DNA from: Psettodes erumei
Taxonomy: Eukaryota > Chordata > Actinopteri > Pleuronectiformes > Psettodidae
Direction of reading: 5' to 3'
Assembly: GCA_016785225.1 (NCBI GenBank)
Contig: JAFBJZ010000781.1
Coordinates: 2,170,001 to 2,234,000, forward strand
Length of the DNA: 64,000 nt
Shown here: positions 23,237 to 33,643 of the stretch, one piece after another
Position numbering within the stretch: position 1 is the first letter of the stretch
Layout: every line of letters starts with the position of its first letter
Made by a program: the position numbers and the translations under genes
Notes under the pieces: generated by a model
The model's database searches: none
What the model was told of the DNA's origin: nothing
Seen by the model: only the letters and a program-made list of their open reading frames with translations

Positions 23237-24159
23237 AATCTCATGATCTCTATTGTCTTACACACCTAATGACCATATGCTGGTGTACAAGCTTTTGAAC
23301 GCAAAGCGCACACCCGCGTTCCCTAACACACGAGCACGCAGAAAGGCGCTGGAGTCTTGTGCCTCTGCTGGTAACGTGCAATTATGTGGCTATGATGTCA
23401 TTGATTTTCTGCATTGGTTGGAAGCTGCGCACTGCCAAGCGATTAGAGAGCGCTGGAAAGTGCCTCGCTGTGTGGAATACTAATGCACTCATTTGTGAGC
23501 AGTGGCTAAAAGGGAATTGTTTTTTTTTTTCCAATGGGCCCCCTCCCCAAATGTTTACCTCTGCGGACGTGAGACTGAAGGGAAGACCGACCGGCCGCCG
23601 GCGTGATTGGCAGGCTGACTCAGCCCTGACGGACGTGTCAGATCCCGGCTGCCTGATGGGCCGACAGACCGGCCCCGGGGCTCTAAGTGGGCGCAGAGGA
23701 AGAGGAGGGAGAGAAAACAAACAAGACGGGGAAGAAAGGGAATAATAGGCCTGTCTCCGGTAAAAAGCACTGATGGGTTTCATCCCAAATAAGATATCTA
23801 CCGTTTGAGGGGGGAAAAATGTGACAGCTGCTCTCACAAAATGATTGATAGTGCAAAAGGAAAGCAAATAATTGGATTTTCTGAAGGGGAGCAGGCAAAT
23901 AAAAGTCCCAGAGAAGAACACTTTACTTGTATGATCAGCGCATCATGATCACGGCATGTCAGAAATATTTTGTGGCAGAAACGTAAGGTTAAAAAAAAGG
24001 CACGGCGTTACTGGAAAAGTATTTAACTAAGCTTGTTACATACACACATCATAAACTGCTCACAATTAACCACAGAGCACAACATTCAAGCATGCACTGT
24101 AAGTCTTTGCCTTTGGATGTGGTTGCATCGAAAATGAAAAGTTATAAACCGCATTATAT
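23237..24159. other. Non-coding stretch, no gene recognised
   Basis: A T-run lies at 23520-23530 and a GC-rich patch at 23565-23690. A 179-codon antisense frame (23382-23921) and a 128-codon plus frame (23359-23745) overlap; neither shows a domain. Confidence 0.55.
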
Positions 24160-24330
24160 TTAAAGAGGTATTGCAGAGATTTAGTTTTTCACTTCCATCA
24201 AGGTAGTTAATGAATAGTCAGCTTTTTCAGACTCCAGCATGAGTCAAGCTGGATCCTACTTTTCCCATAATGCAACTTGATAGGACTTTGTGGTCAACAT
24301 GGCTCAGAGGCTGTTTTAAAGTGTGGAATA
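24160..24330 (+). mobile_element. Possible 5' fragment of a TTAA-type element
   Basis: TTAAAGAGGTATTGCAGAG starting at 24160, with TTTTCCCATAATGCA at 24260-24274, resembles the start of a common teleost non-autonomous element that begins TTAAAGGTATTGCAGA. I could not find a matching right end downstream, so it would be truncated or diverged. Recognition is from memory of the pattern only. Confidence 0.3.
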
Positions 24331-25239
24331 CATTCTACTGAATGTCAAGAAAAAGCTATGTCCAGTGGAAAAAAAGCCAAATATTTATCATGCTACTTGT
24401 GTTTGGGAGAAGTCAGCAGGTAGTCAGCCAGCTCAGCCTGAGGGGGTGAGGGCGGGGGGAGGTTATATCTGTCTGCAGCTATCTGTGTAGCTCTGCTGCG
24501 TCTGTGTAGCTGCGTCGGTGGTGGTTCAGGATGGTCAGACTGGTGTGGACACACGTCTGTGGGGAAGAACATTTTCACCTGGGCTTTCTGGCATCCTTCT
24601 TAGCATGCCCCTTGCTAAACAAATGGCCTCCATCTTTAAGGTCCGGTACGTGCTGCTCTAGTGGGTCTCCATCATGGTGCACATGCTCCACAGGGCCCAC
24701 AACACAGGAAACTGTGCATGCGCCCAGTGAGCAACCTTCGCTGGAGTGAACGCAGCAGCATCTTGGACCGTGGCGCCAAAGAATCAATGCATATGTTGAA
24801 AATTTGAGGTCTTCAAGACAAATCTGAGATTACATGATGTCACTGAAGTACACGGTTTCATAAACTGCTTTTTATGTTACTAATTGATGAGAGGCATACT
24901 CTGATATTTTGCAAAAATTGCTTGTGCTGCTGGCTATAGGGTCAAATGTACTATACATACATCTAAATATAAATATATATATATATATATATATTCTTTT
25001 AATTTGTATATTATTTTCTAATCAGGAGTCCCACACCCAATGATATTCAATTAACCTCCGCAGAGGAAAACCTTCAGAGTTGAGCTGAGTAACTTCCAGT
25101 CACAGGTTGAGCAGTACAACGATTTTAGTTCGTGGATAAAGTCAAGTGGAGTGGAGTGTCTGCAATTACCAAACCTGCACAGCTTTGTACCATGGTCTGG
25201 AGCAGCACAATTCAGCACACAGAGTCAAACTCACTAAAT
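24331..25239. other. Non-coding stretch with (AT)n
   Basis: A near-duplicate of TCTGTGTAGCT occurs at 24482-24492 and 24500-24510. An (AT)n microsatellite occupies about 24973-24994. Frames are under 75 codons. Confidence 0.55.
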
Positions 25240-25870
25240 AAAACAGAGCACTAACAAAGTAAAAGGAGAGCAAGGCCACAGATGGCAGGAAAAGGAAAGG
25301 ACTACTACGGAAGAGGTGATGAAAACAGTCAGGAAATAATCGAATAAAACGCAGGACCCCAGAGGTAAGGAGAGAACAACTGTGTTTGATGGAGAGACGG
25401 TGCTGAGGAGGTGAAGAAGACATAAGGCAACGGAGACAGACAATGATGCCGGCGTGTGTGTGTGTGTGTGTGTGTGAGGAGAGAGAAGGGCAACGAAGAC
25501 CAAACGTCTGCCTCCAGTTGACGGGGGAGGGGAGCAGATTTTTATAAGGAGCCAGAGAGAGACAGAAAAATAGATGAAATGAGACAGACAGAAAAGCTCA
25601 GAGGACAGAAACCAAACGCCCAATACTGCCGGCACGCCGCTCGACTCGAGCAAAGCCTCTGCAAGGTGAGGCAGAAGGAGGGAAGGAAGGAAGGAGCACA
25701 GAGAGCAAAAAGAGAGAGACGACGGGCGAGACAAAGAGGCGGCAATGGTTTGAGCGAGAGCAAGGCAAAGAGAGACCGATGCCGAGACAGAACAGAGAGG
25801 TTTAGTCAGGGACTCTGAGAGAGAAAGGCGGAGTGTCAGGAACAGAGACGGAGAGAAGTTAAGTGTGAAG
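25240..25870 (+). repeat. Polypurine-biased block with (GT)n
   Basis: A/G-rich plus strand interrupted by (GT)n at 25453-25476. The bias produces a 166-codon antisense frame (25234-25734), which I reject as a gene. GGAAGGAAGG runs lie near 25680-25693. Confidence 0.5.
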
Positions 25871-26730
25871 TCTGCCCATTACGCGGGAGCTAAAGAGCCG
25901 AGCCATCGACTCCTCTCAAATCCTGCGTGAGAGCGGCTGCCGTGAGCAGTGACAGACGATCGTGGCGCAGCAATGCAGAGGAAAAGATGAATACATTATT
26001 AAGAGCAGGGTGCTCGGTATCAATACGCGGAGTCGGAGCGCGCGTCAATGATGTGCAATCACAGCGGCGCCCGTCATTCCCTTTAAAAGCAGGAGACAGG
26101 TTCAATGGGAGGAAAGTCAAGGTGTGTTCATCTGAGGGGAAATCTACAGACACATCCGTGTGAAGCCACAGACACCCCCACCCCCCTGTGTTTTGGAAGC
26201 CAGATATGATTTGAATTACATTTTCGAAAAGGCTCCAGAAATTTAAGAAACCGCTACGAAAAAATGAGGCCCAGGGTGTTTACCTCACAGCTGCTCAGAA
26301 AGCTCAGAGATCACCCGTGTCATCAGAATACATCCTGCCATGGATGACAGGAGCGCTGCGGCAGTGCAGTAGTAACTCTGGTTGTTCACATGAGGAGAGA
26401 AATCCCTTCAGTAATCCAGCTCAGACGATGATTCAGGTATGATTTGATTTGGGGGCTGGATTAAAGCGCTGACATCTTTGAAGTTGACCAGAGATTTGCT
26501 CCAGATGATTTCACTGCGGAAACTTGCAATCTGCATAAAAGCTGAGTTGTGTTTGGTGGACGCTGGTGCCATTATGGAAGATTAAAAACACATACATGCG
26601 GGCCATTATTTAAAGCAGATCAAACACGGGTTGCAACAGCTGCACAGCTGCACAACCACTGGCACAGACTCTGTACTGAAGCTTGGAGAGTTCTGGACCG
26701 GAATGCATATGAACAAACACTGATAGCTGA
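25871..26730. other. Non-coding stretch, no gene recognised
   Basis: A CpG-containing patch lies at 26020-26075. A GTAAGA string after AAG near 26732 looks like a splice donor, but it belongs to the repeated segment that follows. Confidence 0.5.
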
Positions 26731-26902
26731 AGGTAAGATATTTAAGAAGTTATTTTAAAAGTTCCACTGGCAGGCAGAAGCGAAAAAGTGGAAAAAGCCG
26801 AATACTCGCAAACTGGCAGGAAGATGCAAAATGTCAAAAAGCCAAAAAGATCACACGAGTGGAGAAGAAACACATAGACAGACTGACAAAGACTGAGGGG
26901 AA
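26731..26902 (+). repeat. Duplicated segment, copy A
   Basis: Shares with copy B (27460-27658), in the same order: AGGTAAGAT plus TTTAA at the start, a CCAC-GGCAG-CAGAA box, CCAAAAAGAT, and a 20-base identical run ending each copy (26883-26902 against 27639-27658). The intervals differ by 27 bases. The gene-like GTAAGA lies within the repeat. It is probably an interspersed element; orientation is arbitrary. Confidence 0.55.
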
Positions 26903-27459
26903 GTGGACCTGGAGCACCAGAATGGCACAGGGGATTTTGGAGGTAAGACAGAGCAGCAGGATGGGCGGGAGGCCGGACAGATAGCTGAGGTCGTACAGGA
27001 CGGCATCGGCGAAGACGCGTTCCCTCAGGCTGGTGGGGCAGTGACCGAGACCGGACCTCCTGGAGGTCGAGCTGGAGGGCGACAACGCAGACGGGTCCTC
27101 TCTGGAGGCTGAGCGGGGAGGGCGAAAGCAAAAAGCGGCGTCCAAGGTAGACAGGATGACCTGGAGGAGGAAGCAGCGAGCGCTGCAGTGGCTGTGCAGT
27201 CACAAAATGCTGCCAGGCAGGAACCTTCGTCATCCAAGGTTTGAGGGTGACCTGATGTATCTCCAGTGACGGGCCCGCATCGCTCCGTTCGACGCTGGAG
27301 GCATTTTGGCAGCAGACCAGAACTTTATATATGCAGTGGGTCACCTCTATAAAGTGCTGAAAATTTCTATAAATGTTATGTACTCTGGCTCCACAGTGGT
27401 CACTCCGCGCCGCTGTGGTTGAGGGAGTTTTGGCCCCAATCGCAGACATACCCGAACGC
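26903..27459. other. GC-rich spacer between the two copies, with a long antisense open frame
   Basis: A 235-codon antisense frame (26742-27449) is the longest frame not caused by a microsatellite. It is Pro/Leu/Ser/Arg-rich with no domain I recognise, and it begins and ends next to the two repeat copies. A 103-codon frame in another phase overlaps it. I do not call it a gene. Confidence 0.35.
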
Positions 27460-27658
27460 AGGTAAGATTTTTAATGAGGAAAGAATCGCAGAATTCCACA
27501 GGCAGACAGAAAACAAAGACTCACAACGCGAGGAAGCAAAAATGGGAAAAAACCCCCAAAAAGATAGGTAGTGCGCTCGAACAGGGAAGAGACGTCAGGC
27601 AACACCGGGGAGCTCAACCGCTGAACAGAAGAGACGAGCTGACAAAGACTGAGGGGAA
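27460..27658 (+). repeat. Duplicated segment, copy B
   Basis: Partner of copy A at 26731-26902, in the same orientation, offset 729 bases at the left end and 756 at the right. Shared boxes are listed there. Sequence beyond 27658 no longer aligns clearly with sequence beyond 26902. Confidence 0.55.
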
Positions 27659-29724
27659 CACAGAGGAGGCGGGGATAACTGGGCGCAGGAGGAACGCACT
27701 TACAAAAGTGGGAAAAAGACGAGGAAGGGCGAGGACAAATGACAACTCAGAGCTGCAAAATAAAACGGGAAACGAGAGCCGCGCCACATCCAACATGCAG
27801 CCGATCAAATTCCAAGGAGCTCAGTGAAAACGCTGGACTGTCCCGCTGCCGTCATCAGGCACGACTTGAGTCAAGTGGCTGGGAAACGCTGACACTCACA
27901 GACACTCACACGCGTTGGGAAATAAGCCATACAAGGAAGCAAAACAAACAAAGCACTTTGAAACGCACGCATGCACTCGCAGACATTTGTTCATTCAGCA
28001 GTTTAAAGCAAACCATTAGTCACTCAATCAGGCAGACCCCACCGGGGGAGAGCGGGCTAATTAACGGCCGTATCGAAAACGCAGAGCCTCGCGCTTTATC
28101 AAGGTTTCTGGAAACACGACGGCCTTCAAAACGTCGTACTGTTCTCTCACTCCACCTGTGTCGCTCCCCATTAATGCTGCCTCACAAAACATCTTAAATT
28201 ACAAGTATGCAGCATAAAAACTCCCCAGACTGGCTGTCACAAATTGATTGTGGGTGTTTAATGGCTAGAACGCAGAGTTTAATAAAGTTTAAATGAGGTA
28301 ATTAAAGTCATCTTAGAAAGGTACGTTTTGAGAACGCAATCACTCGTGACCTTTGCCGCGTTTGATTTTGCGTGTCGGGAATAGAAATGCCACGGAGTGG
28401 GAGTTACGCGGAGGTGACGGAGGTAAAGGTGAGGGGCTGGTGTTCACAGGCATCAAGCTTTTTAAGTGCTTATTAATTGATTTATCGTTGAGTGGACTGA
28501 CGTGGCCGCCACCACACGTAGACAAACTGAGTTTTTGTCACGTTTTCAGATCTGTAACGGTATCGGTACTCAGTATCAGCAAGTTCAAAATGTGAGTACC
28601 CGTGCTCAGTATGAAATAAAGTGGGATCTGTGCATCCCTACTCTTATATGAATCCAGTTTGTTTTCTTGTGTTTATTTCATTGGTCAAAAAAAGATTAAT
28701 GTTGCTTGAAGTCTGAACAGCCCAGCCTGTGCATTGTATTAAAAAGGAATGTACAACTGTGCGTCCATAAATTATTATTAGAGAACCAAAGGCTCACCGC
28801 ACTTCCGCAAACACAACTCCCATATGGCGCGATGGTAGAGGATGTAGTATTATCTTGAACGTGGACAGAAAATCCCAGAAAGGCCAATTAAAAAACCCTC
28901 CATGAGAAATATGGGAAATGATGGTGTGCTTTGGGGAAAGAATAGACTTTGGCCCTCTATAGGTTTTCTGTGAAAGCTCAAAATATTAATCGCGTGTGAG
29001 TTTGCATTAGGATGCGTTATGTAGCGCATTCTCCGAGCATAAACGGAGCCTCTTGTAGCTGCTGGACAATAATGTCGGTCTTCTTCCATGTCGTGGTTGT
29101 AACCACCCGTCAGAGTGAATGAAGTTCGAGCGATTCGCCTTCTGGTCAAGATTAAAACTTAACACGTCGAGAAAATTTCAGGGAGCAGCAAACGAAGTGA
29201 TTTGGAGAGAGCTCGCCCGTAAATCAGCACCGACTGCACTGCGATGAACAGCAGTAATGATTACGACTTATATCTGTTGGCTCTTCAAATCCAGCTCGGC
29301 TCTGAAAGTTGCACCTGTGCATCTTAAACAGAAGGAGAGTTGCCTGAGATGGAGCAGATGCAACATTTAGAGCAACGCTCCTGAGTAAAACTGTGAAGCA
29401 GGGGTCACCATGGCGATGGTCCGACCGCGAGATGCCGCATTTTCCATCCACAGCCCTCACTCCACCTTCATCAGTCACCTCCACAGCTACTTTGCTACAA
29501 GTGTCTCTATGTGGCTCTGTACTGTGGCTGCACCTGCAATGCGCCTGAGTTGTAGCGTCTCGGAAAGTACCACACAGCTCCTCCTCCTCCTCAACGTGTT
29601 GAACAAAAGTGCTGCGGGAAGTAAGCGGTGCATTACTTAGAACAACAAAGTGCGATCAAAATCCAGAAAGCAGTCCCGAGAGTCCCAAAACCAGAGGAGC
29701 GTCCAGATCTGGATAAGCTTGTGG
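27659..29724. other. Non-coding stretch, no gene recognised
   Basis: A plus frame of 152 codons (27739-28197) has no domain. The segment 28230-28320 is AT-rich with GTTTAATAAAGTTTAAAT and GGTAATTAAAG, resembling conserved noncoding DNA. A CTCCTC run lies at 29578-29592. Confidence 0.5.
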
Positions 29725-29790
29725 TCCGGTCGGCCGGAGGTTGAACTGGGGACCTACTGCTCAGGAGCTTAAGCCCACATGGTATGCATC
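29725..29790 (-). repeat. Weak tRNA-like (SINE head) segment
   Basis: On the minus strand, GAGCAGTAGGTCCCCAGTTC followed by AACCTC resembles the T-arm/B-box region of a tRNA-derived SINE. No convincing A-box or full cloverleaf is visible. It sits next to the retroposon tail at 29850 but in the opposite orientation, which argues against a single SINE. Confidence 0.15.
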
Positions 29791-29849
29791 ATAACTACTC
29801 TGCTGTCTGGTCGCACTGCCCCTTTCACATCTTTGTGCATTTTCCAAAC

Positions 29850-30063
29850 ATAAGACTACCTCATAATGGTGAAGAATCCTTCCAAATTTTCCTGGACCTG
29901 GATACTGATCCGGATCACTCCCAAAATGTAATCGTCCTCTACAATGGGCCCAGATCCACCTCTGGCCAAATATTCATGCAAATCCGTCCATTCATTTTTG
30001 CGTAATCCTCCAAATGAACAAACAAACAAACACGACGGATTACATAACCTCCTCGACAGAGGA
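29850..30063 (+). mobile_element. Retroposon 3' tail (RTE-like LINE or SINE sharing it)
   Basis: In order: a CTGGATACTGATCCGGATCA segment, CCCAAAATGTAATCGTCCTC, TTCATGCAAATCCGTCCATT, a TTTTGCGTAATCCTCC box, a short (AACA)n run at about 30015-30030, then GGATTACATAACCTCCTCG and a short AGAGG end. This is the tail I know from abundant teleost RTE-type retroposons. The minus-strand copy is at 11771-11890. The 5' end is not determined, and no reverse-transcriptase frame is present. Confidence 0.65.
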
Positions 30064-31754
30064 AGAGATCAAGTAGTAGCGCCTTCCCGTCGTTGCTTGA
30101 CTTCACTGAACTGGCTGTGCATGCACAGAGAGCGCGCAGTGTGGAAAATCATATAAATTACACAATCTATTACTGATTACATTCCCCTTCTAATGTCAGC
30201 TCACTGTGACCCAATTATCTTTCTATCTGAGCTCTTGTGTTGTGATTGTTTGAGGAGTACAGCTCCGCAGGAACACAGCCGCTCACTGAATGGCTCTTTA
30301 ATTTATCCAATGGGCACGGCCTGCGCTTCCCACCTTTTCTTCCCCATGCTCCCTTAATTGCGTGTGACGGCGCAGACAGGGGCTTTCTGTGCACCTCGGA
30401 GTTCATTTGGCTGCCATCATCACTGGCATCAGTAGAATCCACCGGGCTGGGTCCGGAGTCAGCCGTGCATGCTGCAGTCATGACGCCGTACAGGTGAAGA
30501 GACGCGCTCTGCTGCCTCGCTCTTCCTCTCTCTCTCTCTCTTTACATCCTGTGGCGTGTCCGTATTTCTGCATTAATCCGCTTCCAGTGGTAAATCGTGA
30601 CTGTTTCACCCCTTCGGAATCTGGAGATGGTCTGCAATATCTCCGGCTTACTCTTAGCTTCTCATTCGCAGCTGTAATAAGGTTTTCATTCAACAATTGC
30701 TGCTATCTTCGCTGGATTCCTGGACATCTCTGATTGTACCTCCAGCAGCTCTTTCATTTCCGCCACACGCGGCATGATTGATTTTTTAAAAGTCGGACCG
30801 CTTTTCTAAAACTTTAATTGGAATTTCTAAACCTAATCTTCAAACTGGCTTGCCGAGCCCTCAAAGACGGCTCTCTGGTAGGAGGCTCCGTTTACGCAAA
30901 CTCCAAAACCTGAGCCCAGACATTCACAGCTTGTCTGTGCATAATTACTGCACTGTGAAACACCTGAGCAGCTAACAACACCTGTCTTCCATTTGCCCCG
31001 GCGTTTACACTCAGCTCCGGCTGATGGGCTGCAAACAGCGAATAACACGTCAACACGATAGTTAAAGGATATCAACGTGTGCTGTATGTGGGTGACTGTT
31101 GGTGTACTGACCCCCGCCCGCCCGCCAACCTCCCGGACCGTCTCAGCCGTCACAACGTGACAGACGGACTCTGGGTGAGTAGTCTCCTGTGGGACGAAAC
31201 AACTTCTGACAATCTGCTGGGACCACGATGACGGGGCAGGATGGGAGGGGAGAAGGACAGGAAGGAAGAGGAAGTGAGCTAGTGTGTGTGAGATGAATTT
31301 CAGACAAGACATTAAGATTTCAGTCACTCACACATTAGTCTAAATAATGTTTGAAGTTGCATATGTGGAGTTTTGACCTTGAGCACCTTAGAAGCTCTTT
31401 TCCCCTCTGAACACAGAAGCGCACGCTGTTCTTCCATGCACAGTCGGTGAAGCATTAATCTCCCTAATCACCTACTGTACGTATCTCACACACGTTGAAG
31501 ATGGTGAGCTTTGATAGGTCTGGGTCCAACCTGTGGCCTTAAATATCTCTCAGCTAATCAGTGCAATAATTTATGACTCAATGATCGCCTTATCTGACAC
31601 AGTGACCACCTTGCACCAGACACGAATATTGAGTAGTTTGATAAGAAGTTTGCTTTAAACTTCTTGAGTTCATCATCCGGCAGTCCTCCATCAGATAAAC
31701 CTCTGAGGAACGTTAAGCTCTTCTGATGTCAAATCTAGTAAATTTAGTAACTGT
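30064..31754. other. Non-coding stretch, no gene recognised
   Basis: Holds a short (CT)n at 30530-30542. A 164-codon antisense frame (30833-31327) is Cys/Ser-rich without a recognisable domain or clear splice sites. Otherwise unremarkable. Confidence 0.5.
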
Positions 31755-31840
31755 TGCTTCAGTAATTCTCCAGAAGTATTATCAGCACAATGTATGGAAA
31801 ATATCAAAAGTACTCATTCTCCAGGAAAATTGCTACTGAA
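31755..31840 (+). mobile_element. Fragment of hAT-like non-autonomous element
   Basis: AGAAGTATTATCAGCACAAT, then ATCAAAAGTACTCATTCTCC, matches in order the interior of the percomorph element that starts CAGTGGTGGAAGAAGTACT. A related left end is at 45447. The ends of this copy are not recognisable. Identification is from remembered consensus features. Confidence 0.45.
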
Positions 31841-32603
31841 GTGGTCGAATAATACTAATGCAAAAATGGCTGAATAACAGAACAACAGCTATATCTGCAT
31901 ATGATGTCCCATATGCATCGATATGAAAAAACGTTTTTTGTACACAACATAAGTGCAGGAAAATACATTTGGGGTAACTTAAGAGGTGTGAAAATAGATT
32001 CATCACAAACAAGGGTAGCAGATTTGGTAATCAGAAAGCGGTATCGGGATTGGTCGGGCTCTCGTTTACAGCTCTGTTACTGCCTTTTCACCTAAATATG
32101 CTTAAATGACATATAGTAGGTAAAACCCACAAAGTGTATTGTGAGTGCAAATGAAAGATCGGGACTTCCATTACTTCAAGCAGGTGGTTTTTTTCCCTCT
32201 GCCTTAATGATTCATTTGGCCCTGCACTGCTTTACGACGCGACAGCCCTGCTGCCAACTCCAGTTTGTCACCGACCTGAAAACCTCACTATTGCCTTAAT
32301 GGACGTAAACAGACCTCTGTTCGCGCAAACGCACCTGGGGTATTCGACTTTATGTTGGTCCCTTGCATAGCTGCACGTGTAATGATGTTTTGCAGTAGAG
32401 TGACTGAAGAGTTGACAAACACTGCTGTGATACGACGAGGCAGAATCACACCGGACAACAGCCCGACAGTCGCCTAAATGCAGTGCACTGTGGTGCACTC
32501 TGCCTCGGTAAAGCACGCACGAGGTTAAAAAAAAAAAAAAAAAGTGGGGGATTCTGTACCACGCTTTGTAGAACAGCTTTCGTCTGTGATGCTCACCGAG
32601 AAG
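31841..32603. other. Non-coding stretch with poly-A
   Basis: A-run at 32527-32543. A short T-run near 32189. Frames are at most about 82 codons. Confidence 0.55.
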
Positions 32604-32616
32604 GGGTCAAAGGTCA
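32604..32616 (+). promoter_or_regulatory. DR1-like nuclear-receptor site
   Basis: GGGTCAAAGGTCA: two half-sites with a one-base spacer, differing from the perfect DR1 at one base (GGGTCA for AGGTCA). Function is inferred. Confidence 0.3.
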
Positions 32617-33630
32617 ACCTCCCCCTGACTCACCGTCGCGGCAGCAAAATGAACCTACGCCCATCAGCGGCAGAGTCGTCCTCATACAGCATGCCGTGCA
32701 CTCTCCCTGTCAATGAACTGCGATGTTAAGGGCTCCTCGTTTAGACGAACACGTCCACCACTTAGCTGATTCAAAAAGTGTCAGCTCGCTCGCAGACAGG
32801 CGGGCTAATTGGGCCGCTGTTAAAACCGGGCCAGTGGTGCTGCCGAAGCAGCCGGCGGAGGGAGAGAGAGAGAGAGAGAGAGAGAGGACGCGGGGCGGTG
32901 AGAATCACGAAAAGACTGAGAAGAGAGAGAGAGAGATAGGGAGAGGGAGGGTCAGCCACTAATAAAACAGCCGACTAGAGAGTCAAGTTTGTTCGAGAGG
33001 CGCTGAATATGTGCATGAAAGAGGGAATCACTCAGGGTGAGAGAGAGAGAGCCGCGCAAAGTGTGGCACTGTGACACAAAGAGAGAAGTGGCGGTGGAGG
33101 AAAATCTTTGTGACATAAAACAGAAAGCTTGATCAATGGATCCCTCAGTCACCTTGTTAATAAAGACCAGCGCTTTTATTAGACGCAGGGCCTTGTAATA
33201 TTTATGCCATGAATATTTCAGAGTCCCCAGCAGGAGCCGAGACACAGAGTGCAGCCTCTCTGCAGTGAAGACAAGAGTCGCAGCTTCCCACCCAGACGGC
33301 CAGAGGAAGAAGAGTCAAGCCCCTTCATCGTGCTTTCTCATTTCCCCTTCTTCTGAATGCAGCTGTTCTGGTCTTTCACCAGGCGAAGGAAGCAGGGCAC
33401 GTGAAGAGGGAATAAAAGCGTTAAATGTATGAGTGATGGGGGAAAAAGTGTAATACAGCAAATTAATGGAGAGCGAGTACAACTTGACAAAAAGAGTGTG
33501 AGGTTTGATGCTGAACTGCTTTAACCCCCCACAGGCTGACTGGCTCATGATCACTGTGAGGTCAGCCTGAGGCTCTGCCTCACACTCACCCGAGCGAAAA
33601 AGCTGCAGGGTGCAGTGAAGAGCTCTGTAC
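32617..33630. other. Non-coding stretch with (GA)n
   Basis: (GA)n at 32860-32886 and a shorter one at 32923-32934 in a locally purine-rich segment. A 97-codon antisense frame at 32952-33245 is domain-free. Confidence 0.55.
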
Positions 33631-33643
33631 GGGTCAAAGGTCT
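33631..33643 (+). promoter_or_regulatory. DR1-like nuclear-receptor site
   Basis: GGGTCAAAGGTCT matches the DR1 consensus with two mismatches and lies 1.03 kb from the better match at 32604. Weak evidence alone. Confidence 0.2.

Noticed and set aside
29725..29790. tRNA gene
   Set aside because: Only a T-arm-like piece is present; no A-box, acceptor stem or anticodon arm could be folded by eye.
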